Positions 21,475 through 33,320 of a stretch of 64,000 nucleotides of DNA are shown here, piece after piece; position 1 is the first letter of the stretch; each line of letters starts with the position of its first letter. The DNA is from Otatea glauca. Taxonomy: Eukaryota > Streptophyta > Magnoliopsida > Poales > Poaceae. The notes under the pieces are model-generated. The model searched no databases, was not told where the DNA came from, and was given only the letters and a program-made list of their open reading frames with translations. The stretch spans positions 65,139,078 to 65,203,077 of the forward strand of contig CM070711.1 in the NCBI GenBank assembly GCA_036346275.1, in the 5' to 3' direction. Made by a program: the position numbers and the translations under genes.

Positions 21475-24119
21475 CTAGAGGAGTAAAAAGTGAACTGCCA
21501 CAACCATTAGGGTGAACGCTACTCTTGGCATGCCCACGGTTGAGGAGCTTGACACGTGGTGGCCACGAGAGGGCCCTGGCGCCAGAGACGGCGCTAGAGA
21601 AGGATCCCACCCTTTCTTCGATGATGGCGAGATAATGAAATTTGGTGCTTCCGTAGGAGAAGCAGAAAGTGGAGATGAAACTGGAGGGTAGTCGATGATC
21701 GAGGGTGATTGGACTGCTAAAGGTGGTGTTGGAGACAGTGAGTGTGAATGACTGTATGAAGGGGAGGGTGCCTTCAAGGAAGAGGGTGAAGGTTGGTGGT
21801 GAAGTTGTGTTGGTTCATGAGAAGGGGAGATATAGGACGAAGATGGTGCATGAGAAGGACTAGAGATAGACGAGGCTTTAGACAAGGAAGGTGAGATATG
21901 AATTGAAGATGGTGCATAAGGAGAGGGGATATGAGATGAAGATGGTGCGTGGGCAGGGCTAGAGATATGTGAGACTTTAGACGGGGAAGGTGATATATGA
22001 ATTGAAGATGGTGTATAAGCAAGGCCAGAAACTGATGAGTTCTTAGAGCTTGAAGGATATGGCAAAGGTGAGCGTGATGTAGATGGTGCGTGAGATGGGC
22101 TTGAGATAGACCCATACCTTGAGCTGGTTGAAGATGGTGCATGAGAAGAACTTGTACTAGGGGAGGCGCTCTTGGAGTTGAAAGAAGACCATGGAGCATG
22201 GGACGGTGACAGTGTTGGTGCTACCCTGGGGGGTTGTGCTTTTGGTGATGGTGATAGAGGGTGGGACGGCGAAGGTGTTGGAGCTAGCCTAGGGGGCTCT
22301 TGTTTTCGAGATGGTGTTGGAGAAGAGCTTACCTTATAACCCGAAGGTGAGTGAGATGGAGCAAATGTTGGAGGTAGAGTATTTGGCTGGGGCTTTGGAG
22401 ATAGAGATGGAGCGTTAAGTGGAAATATGGAAGGAGTTGGTGTAGGGCTTGAAGTAGGGGGGATGATCTTGGAACTTGATGGTGATGGTGAAGGCGAAGA
22501 AGGTAGGTATGGTATCTGAGGCTGGTGGACTAGAGATTTTGAGGGGGACATAAATGGTGCATGTGAGGTCGGTGACGTCACAACTAACGGTGAAGGTGAA
22601 AGATGCCACTTTGGCGACGGTGATGGAGTGTGTAATGGAGACTGAGCTGAAGACCTATTAGAAGGTGTTGGTGATGCAGATGGCCTATGATATAGCGCAA
22701 GAGATGGTGGTGACGATGCTGGTGAGAGTGAAGGTGGAGACGGATGCGTAGACTCTGATGTGGGTGTTGGTGGTCGTGATGGAGGTTGAATTGGAGCCTT
22801 AGAAGGGAGTGATGGTGATGCCGATGGCCCATGCATAGGTGCGAGGTAATGCGATGGAGAAGATGCGATTGACATTGGTGGAATAGACATTGTTGAATGT
22901 ATTGGAGACAATATAGGGGATTGTGAATTAGGAGATGGTGCGGGAGAAGTACTTTTATCATGTTTCGTTGAAGCTGGAGAAAGTGAGTGAGAAGGAGGCA
23001 TGGTTGGAGGCGAATTGTGCGGTTGGGGATTTGGAGCCTGTGGTGGAGATGTCGATGATGTTGAAGGAGCTGTCACAGGGCTAGAAGAATGAGAACTTGC
23101 TGAAGACATCTTTGGAGATAACGATGGTGATATCGACGGTGATGACAAAGGAGGTAATATAGGTCTAGATGTTGGAGAGCTTTGTGAAGGCACGGGAGAA
23201 GGTGGGTATGGCGTGTGGGGTTGAGGCATTGAGGGATGCATTGATGGTGCATGTGGTAATGGTGATGGCGATGGCAAATGCGGGGTCTTTGGAAGTTGTG
23301 ATGGGGCATGTGATGGAGGATAAGATGGAGTCGGTACCGATGGAGCATAGGAAGGTGAAGAATGTGGGTGTGACGCATGAGGTGTTGGCGCCAGAGATTT
23401 TGAGGTTGAGCGCGATGCCGGTGGTACAACCGAAGGCAAATGCGTGGATTTTGGCGTCGGCGATGGGGCATGTGATGGATGCTGGCGTGGCGATGCAGGA
23501 GTCACCGTCGGGCTCACAGGCGAATGAGCCATGTAATAATCCGGAGTTGGTGCCATGGAAGGTGGAAGCGATGGTGCTGGGGACGCAGTAGGCGGGCTGA
23601 CTGGCGGCTCAGCCGGCCCAGCCGTCACCACCACCGTGATCTTCTGGCCCTTCTTGCACCGGGCGGCATCACCGCTGATGAAGTAGAACGGCCCGGTCCT
23701 GTCTAGCACATACGCCGAGAGCCCGTCGTCCAGCTCGTTGTTGGGGTCCTTCCCGTCGCACGCCTCGTAGTGGCTCTTGTCCACGACCAGCACGGAGTCC
23801 GCGTCCTTCTTGTACTTGAACACTACAAATTAAGCAGTACAAAACACAGCGAAATCCCTGTGCGATCAAATTAAGCACTTTACGTACACACATGGCCCGC
23901 ATCGTCCACTTAAACATGAATATATATGCCCGTACCAAGCGTGTCGTTAACCTGGAAGCGGTTGCGGCCGGCCCATCGTTCGTAGCTCTCGGCCGGCTTG
24001 CCAACCCAACCGTCTTTGTCGCCGACGTAGAGCACGTTGCCGTGGGAGGTGACCACCGAGGCAGCCATGAACGCTGCGAAAGCTAGAGCTAGAACAAGGT
24101 TAATACTACACGGCCCCAT
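21475..24119 (-). CDS. Early nodulin-like (phytocyanin-family) protein with a giant Ser/Pro-rich domain
   Basis: Two exons: 24119-23936 and 23822-21475, split by a 113-bp GT-AG intron (23823-23935). This is the usual phytocyanin intron site and restores NDTL-VFKYKK. The product is about 843 residues. Residues 1 to about 26 are a signal peptide. Residues 28-128 are a plastocyanin-like fold (VGDKDGW, RFQVNDTLVFKY, SHYEAC, FYFISGDAARC) with the Cys83-Cys117 pair. The usual first copper His is absent (DADSV), so it is a non-copper early-nodulin-like type. About 650 residues of Ser/Pro/Ala/His-rich repeats (SPSPS, SHAPSSS) follow, a probable arabinogalactan region. The hydrophobic tail RVAFTLMVVAVHFLLL fits GPI anchoring. 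It would act at the plasma membrane or wall. Family members are usually 180-350 residues, so this is unusually long. No frameshift is seen. Confidence 0.85.
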
Positions 24120-26403
24120 TCAAGTGGACTTTGTGAAGCCTAGGTGCATATACTTCTCTGTTTCGTTTTTGGAGGACTGGTTCGTGTGCTATGTATGTAC
24201 AGTACTGTGGCCAGGGAAGCAAGGGCCGTGCGTATAAATACATGGCGCGGTATGGTCACCGCGCAGCTGGGAGGTTGATGATGAGGCTAAGGAGCAAAGG
24301 ACTCCTTCCTCGAAGTCCACCGGCAAGCCGACGGGCACTTTGCGTACGAGGCGTTCTTGCCGTAATCATAAGGCCCAGATTAAGGGGAGGCTGGCATGGC
24401 ATGCAGATGCAGTGCACCTTTGCGTACTTAGGCGCTGCTTCTTCGATCTTGGGGGTGCAGCGTCGACTTGGTGTGTGGAACTCGCGCGGAAAAAGGCACG
24501 GATGTTGCTTTGGTGTGTCGGTCTCGATTTAAATTTGGTTTGGTTTGAAACTTGAATTTATACTGGCCTTTCTAACTTGGATTTTCTTATTGGTTAGGGA
24601 GTCTCGTGTAATTATGTCCGCGCGTTTGTTTTTGTTTTAGCAAAGTAGTTGATCTTCAAAGAGAAGGGATTTGACGTAGAAACGTATTTGTTCATTTCTA
24701 TTGCAGATGGTGAAATGTGTGCGTGTAGGGTAGACCGCAAACAGCGGCTTTGACTTTGAAAAACGAGTTCTGCATGTCCAACTGATGGGCATGCAACGAC
24801 TCCGTCCGCGATGACAAAAGAATACCGAGTCATGTTTAATTGAGTTTTTATTCAGCTTAGAAAGTCAAAGTCAAAATAAGGGATGTCTTTTTAATTGGGC
24901 TTTTTTAAAAGTTACAAGGCTGGCTCTATATAACTAAAAACCAAAATCAACTGTAGATTTTTTTTTTTTGCATAGTGAGAGTTGTTTTAAGATTAATGCT
25001 ATTGAAGTTTTGGTAAAAATTACTCACCTCTAATACGTATAAAGACAGACTGCTTTTAATCTGTTTAATGTAAAAAATGTGACTTTAAAATATGTGACAA
25101 AATGCCTAAGCCTAAACAAACAAGTCCTAAAAATGATTTCTATTTAGAAAAAAGCCCATATAACATCTCGAACTTTAGTTGAAAGTTCATTAAGCACTCT
25201 GAACTATGAAACCGAACATTTAACCTTTCGAACTTTGCAATCCGGTTCAATTAATATCCTAACCCGGTTTTGTATAGTGGTATTGCCCATTGGCGCAATG
25301 AGTGGGTGGTTTTGCTTTGTAGAATGACATGTTGGGCTAGTTAGGTCAATGGCAGGCAGAGCCCACAAGGGCTTCTCCCCCGTAGAGCTCCTAACCATGC
25401 TTCCATAGCTACCGGCCTCTATAGCTCCCTCTCTCCATGCGGTCAATACCGCTATGCGAAATCGGATTAAGATGTTATTTGAACTAAATTATAAAATTCA
25501 AGAGGTCAAATATTCGATTTTATAGTTTGGGATGTCACACGGACATTCATGCAAAGTTTAGAAGGTTTGGTGAACTTTTTTCAATCTATTTTGTCGGAGA
25601 TGTAACATTTGGGCTGTGGATGTGTTCTATGGGCTTTATTGCCCATGATGCATGGACCATAGCATTGCCAGCCGATCTTGTATTACCCAAATAGCATAGG
25701 CCTGGGTACCAGTCACCGCTTCATGCGAATTCGAGTAGCGCCAGACTTCATATTCAGGTACTGTGCACAGACTCGTCCGAAGTGGTGAAGATGCATTGAT
25801 CTAGTTTTGCTATAGTTCCTAAGGCGAATTGTTTGATCACCTCATGGATCCACAACTTTATCAGTTAATTAGGATTTAGGAAGCAGTACACTCACTTCCT
25901 GTATTTGATTGGCATGAATATTACGGGATGACCGATCATTCTTTCTATTTAACCACTTCTACACTATCGTCTCGCAATTCTTGAGCATCGGGCTTTTCAA
26001 ACATGATTCATCGATAGCACAATGCTGAAAGGGCAGTGTCACTTAAGCACAATCCATCGTACTAGTCCTTCGTACTAGACCTTCAGTATTGTCAAACACG
26101 TACTTCAGTTAAATTCGTATCTTTGCTGCTGGTATCTCCATGGAGGTCAACATGTTCATTTTCTATCTAAGGTTTGTTGACTCCAAGAGAAACGGATGAA
26201 TTGACACAAAGAAAATATTTATACTCGACAGTATACATACTCGGTCCTTTGAATGATTGCATGGCATCGTAGCAGCTGGCGAGCTCCAAATAGTATTTCC
26301 ATCAAGGCGAGCAAGGAGAGGATACTCCAGTTTATTTTTGGTTAGGCAATTGAGCCAGGAGTAGTGACCTTGAATTTCTGCACAGCGACCATACGTTTCT
26401 ACC
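24120..26403. other. Upstream region of the phytocyanin-like gene, gene-free
   Basis: A TATA-like palindrome (GTATAAATAC, 24232-24241) lies about 115 bp upstream of the ATG and could serve either strand. A MITE-like block spans about 25140-25590. Its ends, GAAAAAAGCCCATATAACATC and, inverted, GAAAAAAGTTCACCAAACC, are roughly inverted, and it contains paired CTCGAACTTT/TTTAG motifs. I see no other gene. Confidence 0.45.
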
Positions 26404-26735
26404 GATTTTTTTGAAATAAATATTTTTTTAATAAAAAATTACAGAAAATAATATGCCAAATTAAAAAATTACAAATGTACACTCCTGTCGCTATTTAAAT
26501 TGGCAACGGGTCTCTGTCGCTAATTGAAATAGCGACAGAGACTCTATCGCCAATAGTTATAGAGAGCTGTCGCTATTGGTCGCAGCTCTCTATCGCCATT
26601 TCAATTGGCGACAAAGAATGGCGACATAGACTCTGACGCCAATTTAGACGGTGAAAGATGGGTATTTTTGTAAAATTTTAATTTGACATATTATTTCTGT
26701 AATTTTTTTAAAAAACATTATTAAAAAAAAATCCA
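26404..26735. mobile_element. Foldback MITE with 8-bp target duplication
   Basis: TTTCTACC flanks it on both sides (26396-26403 and 26736-26743), consistent with a hAT-type 8-bp duplication. The long AT-rich ends are inverted over about 80 bp (ATTACAGAAAATAATATGCC against ATTACAGAAATAATATGTC). The core holds nested palindromes, including TCTCTGTCGCTA (26511-26522) facing TAGCGACAGAGA (26530-26541). It is noncoding. Confidence 0.7.
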
Positions 26736-26865
26736 TTTCTACCCCAGCAAGCGAAGTCGAAACACTTAGATAATGATCAGAACGTGCCATATCAGTGCCA
26801 GCTCAACGTGCCTACATAACGCATGGCTCTGCTCCTCCTCCGCGACGCCTCGCCAGTCTACATAT

Positions 26866-27094
26866 TGTTAAGGAACCTCGCTATCCAATAGTCCGGGGTT
26901 CCCGAATAGATCTAAATTGGAGAACAGAGAGAGAAAGAGAGACACAGGTTTAGAGAGAACGGCGACAGAATTCTTTATTGCTTTGTGGCTGCTTGTACAA
27001 TGGGGTGACCCCCCTCCTTCTTATATAGTATTCGCCTAGGGTTTCGGCTAAGGGACCATCGTGGGCTTTCATTGGGCCACGTGGTTTCCCAACA
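26866..27094 (-). repeat. 3' LTR of copia copy 1 (229 bp)
   Basis: It runs TGTTAAGGAACC...GTTTCCCAACA on the plus strand, with TG...CA ends. It closely matches the LTRs at 38042 and 44265. A TATA-like TATATAAG reads on the minus strand near 27020-27028. Confidence 0.9.
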
Positions 27095-27112
27095 CTCCCC
27101 CTTGGGCCCTTT
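27095..27112 (-). other. Polypurine tract of copia copy 1
   Basis: The minus strand reads AAAGGGCCCAAGGGGGAG immediately inside the LTR, the expected primer for plus-strand cDNA synthesis. Confidence 0.8.
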
Positions 27113-27479
27113 GCCGCGAGATGCATATAGCTCATTAAAACTCCAGAAAAACCCAGTGGAAAAATACTTGGAGAAAAAGTACATAGCATACGCTTACTAT
27201 GTTGCACGAATTGCCTCGTTAAAACCTTATGCAAGAAAACTTCATGAAAAACTTGCTAAGGGAAAAGAGTAGAATTCACCCAAACTTCAATTGCTAATCT
27301 TCGAGATTCTTGTTGGGTACTCAAACTTCATGTTCAAGATTTATGTGAGAGTATGTGAAATATCTCCCCCTGAAATCTGCACTTCTCTAAGTCTCATCAT
27401 CCCAATCCCTTTTACGCATCTTTCAAAGGTAGATGCTGGGAGTGATTTAGTGAACAAATATGCAAGATTTTCACATGAC

Positions 27480-28825
27480 TTAGTACCCAGCATCGGCGTA
27501 GCAAACCAAATTCAATTCATTGTTTCTTCTGAAGAACAAACCGAGATCTTTGCTTCCTTGGAGGTAACGGAAGATGTTATTGATCCCTTTCCAATGCCTT
27601 TTGGTGGATTCTGCACTGTACCGGGCTAGCAAATTTACAGCGAACGCAATATCCGGTCTGGTGCTATTCGCAAGGTACATGAGCGCTCCAACTGCACTCA
27701 GATATGGGAATTCTGCTCCCAGGACTTCCTCCCCCTCTTCTCTAGGTCTGTATGGGTCTAGGTCTGCTTGGAGTGACCTTCCGACCATTGAAGTCTTTGC
27801 AGGATATGCCTTTTCAAGGCCAAATCTCTCCAACACTTTCTGCGTGTAGGATGATTGGTGTACCAAAATTCCTCCTTGGACATTCTCAAGCTACAAACGT
27901 AAACAAAACTTGGTATTACCCAAATCCTTCATTTCAAACTCAGACTTCAAGTATGAGCAAGCTTCTTCAATCTCTTCCTCCGTCCCAATGATGTTCAAGT
28001 CATCTACATAGATGGAGATTATACAGAATCCATTCGGGGATCGCTGTATAAATACGCATGGACAATCTTCGCTGTTCGTGTAGCCTTTCTTGCAGAGAAA
28101 GTCACTCAAGCGATTGTACCACATTCTTCCTAACTGTTTTAGCTCATACAGTGATTTCTCCAATTTCACACTGTACAGGTTTCTATTTGCTCCGTCTTGG
28201 TTCGGGATAGGTATACCTTCCGGTACCTTCATGTATATCTCCGAATTCAAGTTTTCATACAAATATGCTGTAACAACATCCATTAGCTTCATTCTCAACT
28301 TCAAGTTGACTGCCATTGAGATCAAATATCTAAAGGTAATTCCTCCCATGACCGAAGAATAGGTTTCTTCATAATCAACTCCAGGACGTTGAGTGAAACC
28401 TTGAGCTACAAGCCTTGCCTTCTACCTTACAACTTCGTTGTTTTCATTCCTCTTCTGAACAAAGACCCATTTATGACTTACAGGGTTTATATGGGGAGGT
28501 GTGAGTATACGGGCCCAAACACCTCTCTCTTGTTCAGAGAGACTAACTCTGCAGTGATTGCCTTATTCCATTCTTTCCAATCTAGCCTTTTCTTGCACTC
28601 TGCTAGAGATGCAGGCTTGGGATCATGATCAATGATCGAGGCAATCTTCTTTGCAAAGTATGCATCAACATTGGTTATTGCTCTATTCAGGGATTCTTCT
28701 GTTTTTACAAAGTTTATGGTGATTTCATCATGGGGTGCTTCATGCACTTCTACTTGCTCTTCTATGCTATTTCCCATCGCAGGAGCAAGTTCCTTTAGCT
28801 TTTCATCGCCTATGTGTGCGCACAC
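27480..28825 (-). pseudogene. Copia copy 1 reverse transcriptase, broken
   Basis: The catalytic YVDD is encoded at 27999-28010 within CIISIYVDDLNIIG. Upstream are YLISMAVNLKLRMKLMDVV, the TAYLYENL block and VKLEKSLYELKQLGRMWYNR (28349-27891). The segment at 28825-28487 starts the RT region (CKKRLDWKEWNKAITAELVS). Frame changes or stops separate the three open pieces; the one at 27866-27480 carries the RT thumb (STRPDIAFAVNLLARYSAES) and runs straight into the deletion that removed RNase H. The sequence is close to copy 2, whose RT is open, so the breaks are specific to this copy. Confidence 0.85.
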
Positions 28826-30620
28826 ATTATTTTCTGCGACTTCCTACAATGGAAGGTTCAAGTCTGGAATTGCCTTTTCCGTCGGTTTCTTTCCAGTGCC
28901 AGGTCTCAACTGGCTCCCCTTCTTCCCTTGGGGTATTTTCGTGATTGGTTGTGGTAAGTCCTCTCGCCCAGTTTTCTCCAGACGTCTCCGGGTACTTTGG
29001 GTTTGAGGAGCCAGATTTTCTGTTCTTTTTCTTTGAGGCCTCTGAACAGGGTGAGGGATACCATTTGCTTTCTTTAGTATTTTCACCCTCTCTGGTGCAT
29101 TTCTTGCGGGTACATGCGACTTAACCACGTCCTTCAGATCACAAAAATGATCAGACAGTTCATTTGCAAAATTCTACAAATCAATTATCTTCTGGACTTC
29201 TTGATTTGCTTCATTAGTGCGGGGGTTATGCGCGGGGGTCCCAGTGGAATGCCATATGATTTCCCGTCATTTTTCATCCAAAGGTTGATTTCCTCCCCCC
29301 TAATGACAGGAAACGATCCTCGTCAAATATGCAATCAGCGATTAGGGCTGTATGCAAGTCTCCAGTCATGGCTTCCAAATACCTGATTATGGATGCACTC
29401 TCATAACCAACGTATATCCCAGACTTGCGGAGAGGGCCCATTGCAGTCCACTGAGGGGGTGGTATAGGAACATATACCATACACCTAAATTTCCTGAGAT
29501 GGGAGATTTTCGGGATGATCCCGTGCATAAGCTGCATAGGAGAATGGATGTTATAGGCCGAAGGTCTGAAATTGATGAGAGCTGCTGCGTGCAGGACTGC
29601 GTGTCCCCAACAAGTGTTGGGCAAGTTACAACTCTGTAAAAGCGGTCTGGCAATGAATTTAATCCTTTTTATTAGTGCTTCAGCTAGTCCATTCTGCGTA
29701 TGGACATGCGGTACAGAGTGCTCAACTGCTATCCCTGTTGCATTGCAATAATCATCCAATGCCTCTGAAGTAAATTCTCCGGCATTGTCCATTTTGATGG
29801 ACTTCACGCGATGATCAGGGAAAGCATCCTTAATTCTTATGATCTGCGAGATCAGCTTTGCAAAAGCATGGTTTCTTGTTGACAATAAGCATACATGCGA
29901 TCATTTCGAGGAAGCATCGATGAGCACCATAAAGTATCGAAACGGCCCTGGCAAGGGTTGAATCGGGCCGCAAATATCCCCCTGGATGCGTTCCAGGAAT
30001 GCAGGAATTTCACTTTGCACTTTCATGATAGAGGGTCTGGTTATTAATTTCCCGGTGGCACATGCAGGGCACACGAAATCTTCATAATTCGGGAAATTTT
30101 TAACATTAATGCCATGACCTTGTGAGTTGTTCACTATATTTCTCATCATTCTAAGACCAGGATGACCTAATCTACTATGCCATAAAGAAAATAACTCAGA
30201 GCTTTTAAAGATAGTCTTCAAGGAAGTATACACTTCGGGTGCATGAATATTCATGTAGTACAACCCAGATTCATATGAGGGACATTTTTCTAATACCATT
30301 TTTCCACATACCGCGTGCTTCACAATGCACAAGTATTCTTTGCCATTTTCTTCATTGGTTTCTACGTGAAAACCATTGGCGCGGATGTCTTTGAATCTTA
30401 AGAGAGTACGCGTTGATTCGGGGTACAAAAGGGCTTCTTCAATTACCAAAGTTGTACCCATAGGCAATATAATTGTGGCTCTTCCGGAGCCTATTATATA
30501 TGAATTGCTTTCTGCGATCGTAGTAATCTTTCTAGCGTTCTTCGTGATCGACTGGAAGTATTTGGTCTCTCTTAAGATGGTATTTGTTGTGCCACTATCA
30601 CCAATGCATATCTCTTCCAT
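28826..30620 (-). pseudogene. Copia copy 1 protease and integrase, nonsense-mutated
   Basis: The ORF 30620-29901 starts with the protease (ICIGDSGTTNTI, where DSG is the catalytic triplet). It runs through the GAG-pre-integrase zinc site (LWHSRLGHPG, with CPACATGK) into integrase (FLERIQGDICGP). It stops at a TGA after DASSK, where copy 2 has TGG (Trp). That is a single G-to-A nonsense change, and the next frame-compatible segment (29885-29274) continues integrase with the second catalytic region (VKSIKMDNAGEF) and the third (HTQNGLAEALIKR). The 28844-29128 stretch is the basic linker toward RT. In copy 1 the integrase catalytic aspartate is kept, unlike copy 2. Confidence 0.85.
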
Positions 30621-31029
30621 TTGGGCGCTACACGATTTCTAGATAAAAGAAATATAATTCTAATCAGATAGAGGCAAAATAATTCAAACATTGCTTGCAA
30701 ATTAAAGAATACTGGAATTGCATATTTATTCATGAGAGAAGCATGCTCTTCTAGAGCTTACAATTCATTATTCAAAAGAAATTGTTAACAACCATAAACT
30801 AAAAAAAATGTGATTCACGATGCCAGATATCTGCATGATTTCAAAATTCCGACATTAGATTACTGCGTGTAATCTAATAGAAAATGGTTGCAAAAACATA
30901 AAGTGCAGAAAATAAATTTCCATGCATTGCATTATACAAAGTAAAGCAATGAATTCAAAATTCATAAAGAATATTCATAAACACAGAGAATAAAGCTTGA
31001 AAAATTTAAAACAGAGCCAGATAATTTGC

Positions 31030-31660
31030 TAGATTTTCTGGCGATTTTTTTCAAAAATTTATGCTATTTTTTCTTTTTTCCCTTTTCTCTTCTTTTCTTT
31101 CTTTTCTTTTTCTTTTTTTTTTTTCTTTGGGCGAAAAAGCCACTGGGCCGCACCCTTCCTTGGGCCATAAATCTCGACCGCTTGGCCTGCCTGGCTGAAC
31201 CAAAGAGACTGGTGGCTAGGGTTCCCAATCCCTAGCCGCCATATGCGCGTGCTCCCGAAAAAGGCGCAAGGCGCACGACACGGCAAGAGTGGCTTTGGGC
31301 CGGGCGGTGGCGGCTGCCTCGGTCTGGCGCCTGCGGGCGAGCGCACCGGGCGGGCGCGGCGGTAGCCGCCAGCCGCGGCGCGAGGCGGCGCGGCCGTGAG
31401 GCCGCGAGCCGAGGTCGAGCGCGGCTTGGCTTGGGCAGCGGCGGCGGAGCACCGCGAGCCGAGGTCGGGGCGACAACTGCGCGAGGCCGAGGCGGCGACG
31501 GCGAGGCCGAACCGGGCGGATCTGAGCCGGCCGAGCGGCGTCATGGCGCGCTTGGCGATTCTTGCGGCTGCGCGCGAGCACGGTGGCCGGGGCAACCGTC
31601 GCGCGGGCCGGTGGCGACAGCGGGACCGAGCTCGTGATCTCCTTCCGAGGTGGGTAGCCT
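31030..31660 (-). other. GC-rich leader of copia copy 1, truncated
   Basis: This is a noncoding leader that in the complete element lies between the 5' LTR and gag. It starts with a T-rich/A-rich tract (31064-31130) and becomes very GC-rich (GGGCGCGGCGG, GGCGGCG). The CTAGGGTTCCCA and CCCTAGCCGCCAT blocks match copy 2 at 43530-43556. Open frames here are Arg/Ala-rich and look like composition artefacts, not a protein. The end at about 31660 is approximate. Confidence 0.65.
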
Positions 31661-32828
31661 AAGAGCAAGGTGGGTCCGTCACTACTGCCGCGGTTAGCCG
31701 GCCTATCACAGGCACGGAAAACTACCGAGCTCTTCGGACGTGTTTTTGTGGTCGGAGGGGAAGCTATTTTTATAAATTCATTTACAAAAAGTCATATTTA
31801 TATATAAAAAAGTTACGAATACGCTAGAAAAGCTGAGGCTTCCCGTATGCGCTACTTCGCTAGTGGAGTATTGTTCACTTAAGGAGGAGATGAGGCACCG
31901 TTAACATCACCTGCGCACATTGCTGGAGCAAAATTTCTTAATACAAATTTTATAAATTTTAAAGTAAATGAATAGATAAATCATCCTTATCTATCTTTTA
32001 TTTATACTTTAATATTTGTGCATCTTTCAAATAGGATTACATAGAAGCACTTCCCTTAATGTATTGATGCAAATAAACAGTACAATTGCAAGAGTTCTAC
32101 GAGTCAATTATCGGATATGGAACACCAGTCCGGCAAGGAAAGCTTTGCCATACGTGCGGCACAAGTGCAGTGCTATCAGGAGGACGAGCTTGATCCCGAG
32201 TCCATACATGTAGACCTTGGTGAATACAAACCGGAGATGTATCATCTTCTAACGCTAGACACGGGGCTGGCAATCGTGAAAGGCTCCACTGTGCAAGCCT
32301 AGTGTAAGACGACGTATGCTACGGGTCTGAGGTTGTTTGGTCGGTGGGATGAGATCATGAGACGTTCTCTTAACATATGGTTCTATTATTTTTAATGAAT
32401 GAGATGATTTAACGTCTAAAAAAATATTTCTAAAATTTATATCCCACTACCTAGATTAGACAATTCGATTCAAACAACCAAACATATAGATAATTTTTTT
32501 TCTTAAACCATCAATTTATGTACCACTTAGACACTTAGTACAGACAACAAACACAAACCAGATGCAGTGCAGGGATGCAAACAGGCTCCCCAAATAACCC
32601 CGACCCTTTTCCTCCTAGCGCAGTTACGCATGGCTATTTGCTAGTGCGATACTGCAATTGCTGCAACATGTGCACGGTAAACCGTCATGCAGATATATGC
32701 AAGCTAGTAGAAGAACACGCGAGCTGCTTTACATATAGGCCAGTAGCGAGTTATCAGTTACTACTTGAAAGCTCCAAGCAACAACCCCAGCACTTCGACT
32801 TCGAGGCTGTTTGCAAAGGGTGGACTAG
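31661..32828. other. Intergenic DNA with one small unassigned ORF
   Basis: The only open stretch of note is 32117-32302 (plus, 61 codons). It is acidic, with a protein-like motif HVDLGEYKPEMYHLLTLDTG. I do not recognise it. It could be an orphan exon or chance; no splice context supports it. Confidence 0.4.
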
Positions 32829-33320
32829 ATGGCTAAGGCTCTTGCGTTCGTGTCTTGCTGCCTGCTCGTGGCGTCCGCCGCCGCGGCGCGTGGTCTCGCG
32901 GACGGCGTCGATGAGGCTTTCGGTGGCCGCAAGGACTACTACCCTCCTGGCCCCAACCCACACCACTCGCCCAGTCCCAGGCGTGCGTACATTACATAAC
33001 CCCGTCTTTTTCTATCTTGATCAGTTGCGTGAACTGAGAGGTACACGTAACGTTTGACGGGTGTTATGCTTGCAGATTCGCACTGGGCGCCACCCTGCTC
33101 GCCGACGCCGCCGCAAGGAGGTGGCGGAGGAACTACCCGCCCTCGCCATCCGTCGGAACCTCCCCGACCACTCCTTGTGCCCTGGTGGTGGCAGCTACTA
33201 CCCGCCCACGCCGTCCATCGGCACCACCCCGACCACACGCCTGTCGGCGGCTACTACCCGCCGACGCCTTCCATTGGCACCACTCCACCCACGGTCACGC
33301 CGGCCCCGGAGGCTAACTAG
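32829..33320 (+). pseudogene. Protodermal-factor-1-like secreted proline-rich protein, truncated remnant
   Basis: Exon 1 (from 32829) encodes a clean signal peptide, MAKALAFVSCCLLVASAAAA, and then YYPPGPNPHHSPSP. A donor (GT at about 32983) and a TTGCAG acceptor before 33076 join it to HSHWAPPCSPTPPQGGGGG. It ends GGYYPPTPSIGTTPP...PEAN with a stop at 33318-33320. YYPPTPSIGTTP repeats and the HWxPPCSPTPP block recall plant protodermal factor 1, an epidermal cell-wall protein. In between, repeats of the same style (NYPPSPSVGTS, GSYYPPTPSIGTTPTT) are present but in the two other frames. So three indels have scrambled the middle while leaving the end in frame. The conserved C-terminal part of the family is missing and the sequence runs straight into a LINE. 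Family identity is probable, not certain. Confidence 0.55.

Larger units (their letters stand above)
26866..31660 (-). mobile_element. Ty1/copia element, copy 1, lacking 5' LTR, gag and RNase H
   Basis: The 3' LTR (26866-27094) and a purine tract begin the element on the left. Reading rightward in plus coordinates, RT, linker, integrase, protease and the GC-rich leader follow, so integrase precedes RT as in Ty1/copia. Compared with copy 2, three pieces are missing. About 360 bp of RNase H is gone (junction near 27486, within a shared AGTA). The entire gag is gone (junction about 30820-30930). The 5' LTR with its primer site is gone; the right end is lost near 31660. It cannot transpose alone and could only have moved by complementation before these losses. 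Confidence 0.85.

Noticed and set aside
21774..22961. Leu/His-rich minus-strand frames
   Set aside because: They are frame-shifted readings of the same Ser/Pro-rich exon; low-complexity artefacts.
23169..23591. 140-codon plus-strand open frame
   Set aside because: It is the antisense shadow of the Ser/Pro repeats of the phytocyanin-like gene.
32117..32302. Small host gene of 61 codons
   Set aside because: No recognisable family, splice context or promoter; kept only as a note in the intergenic entry.
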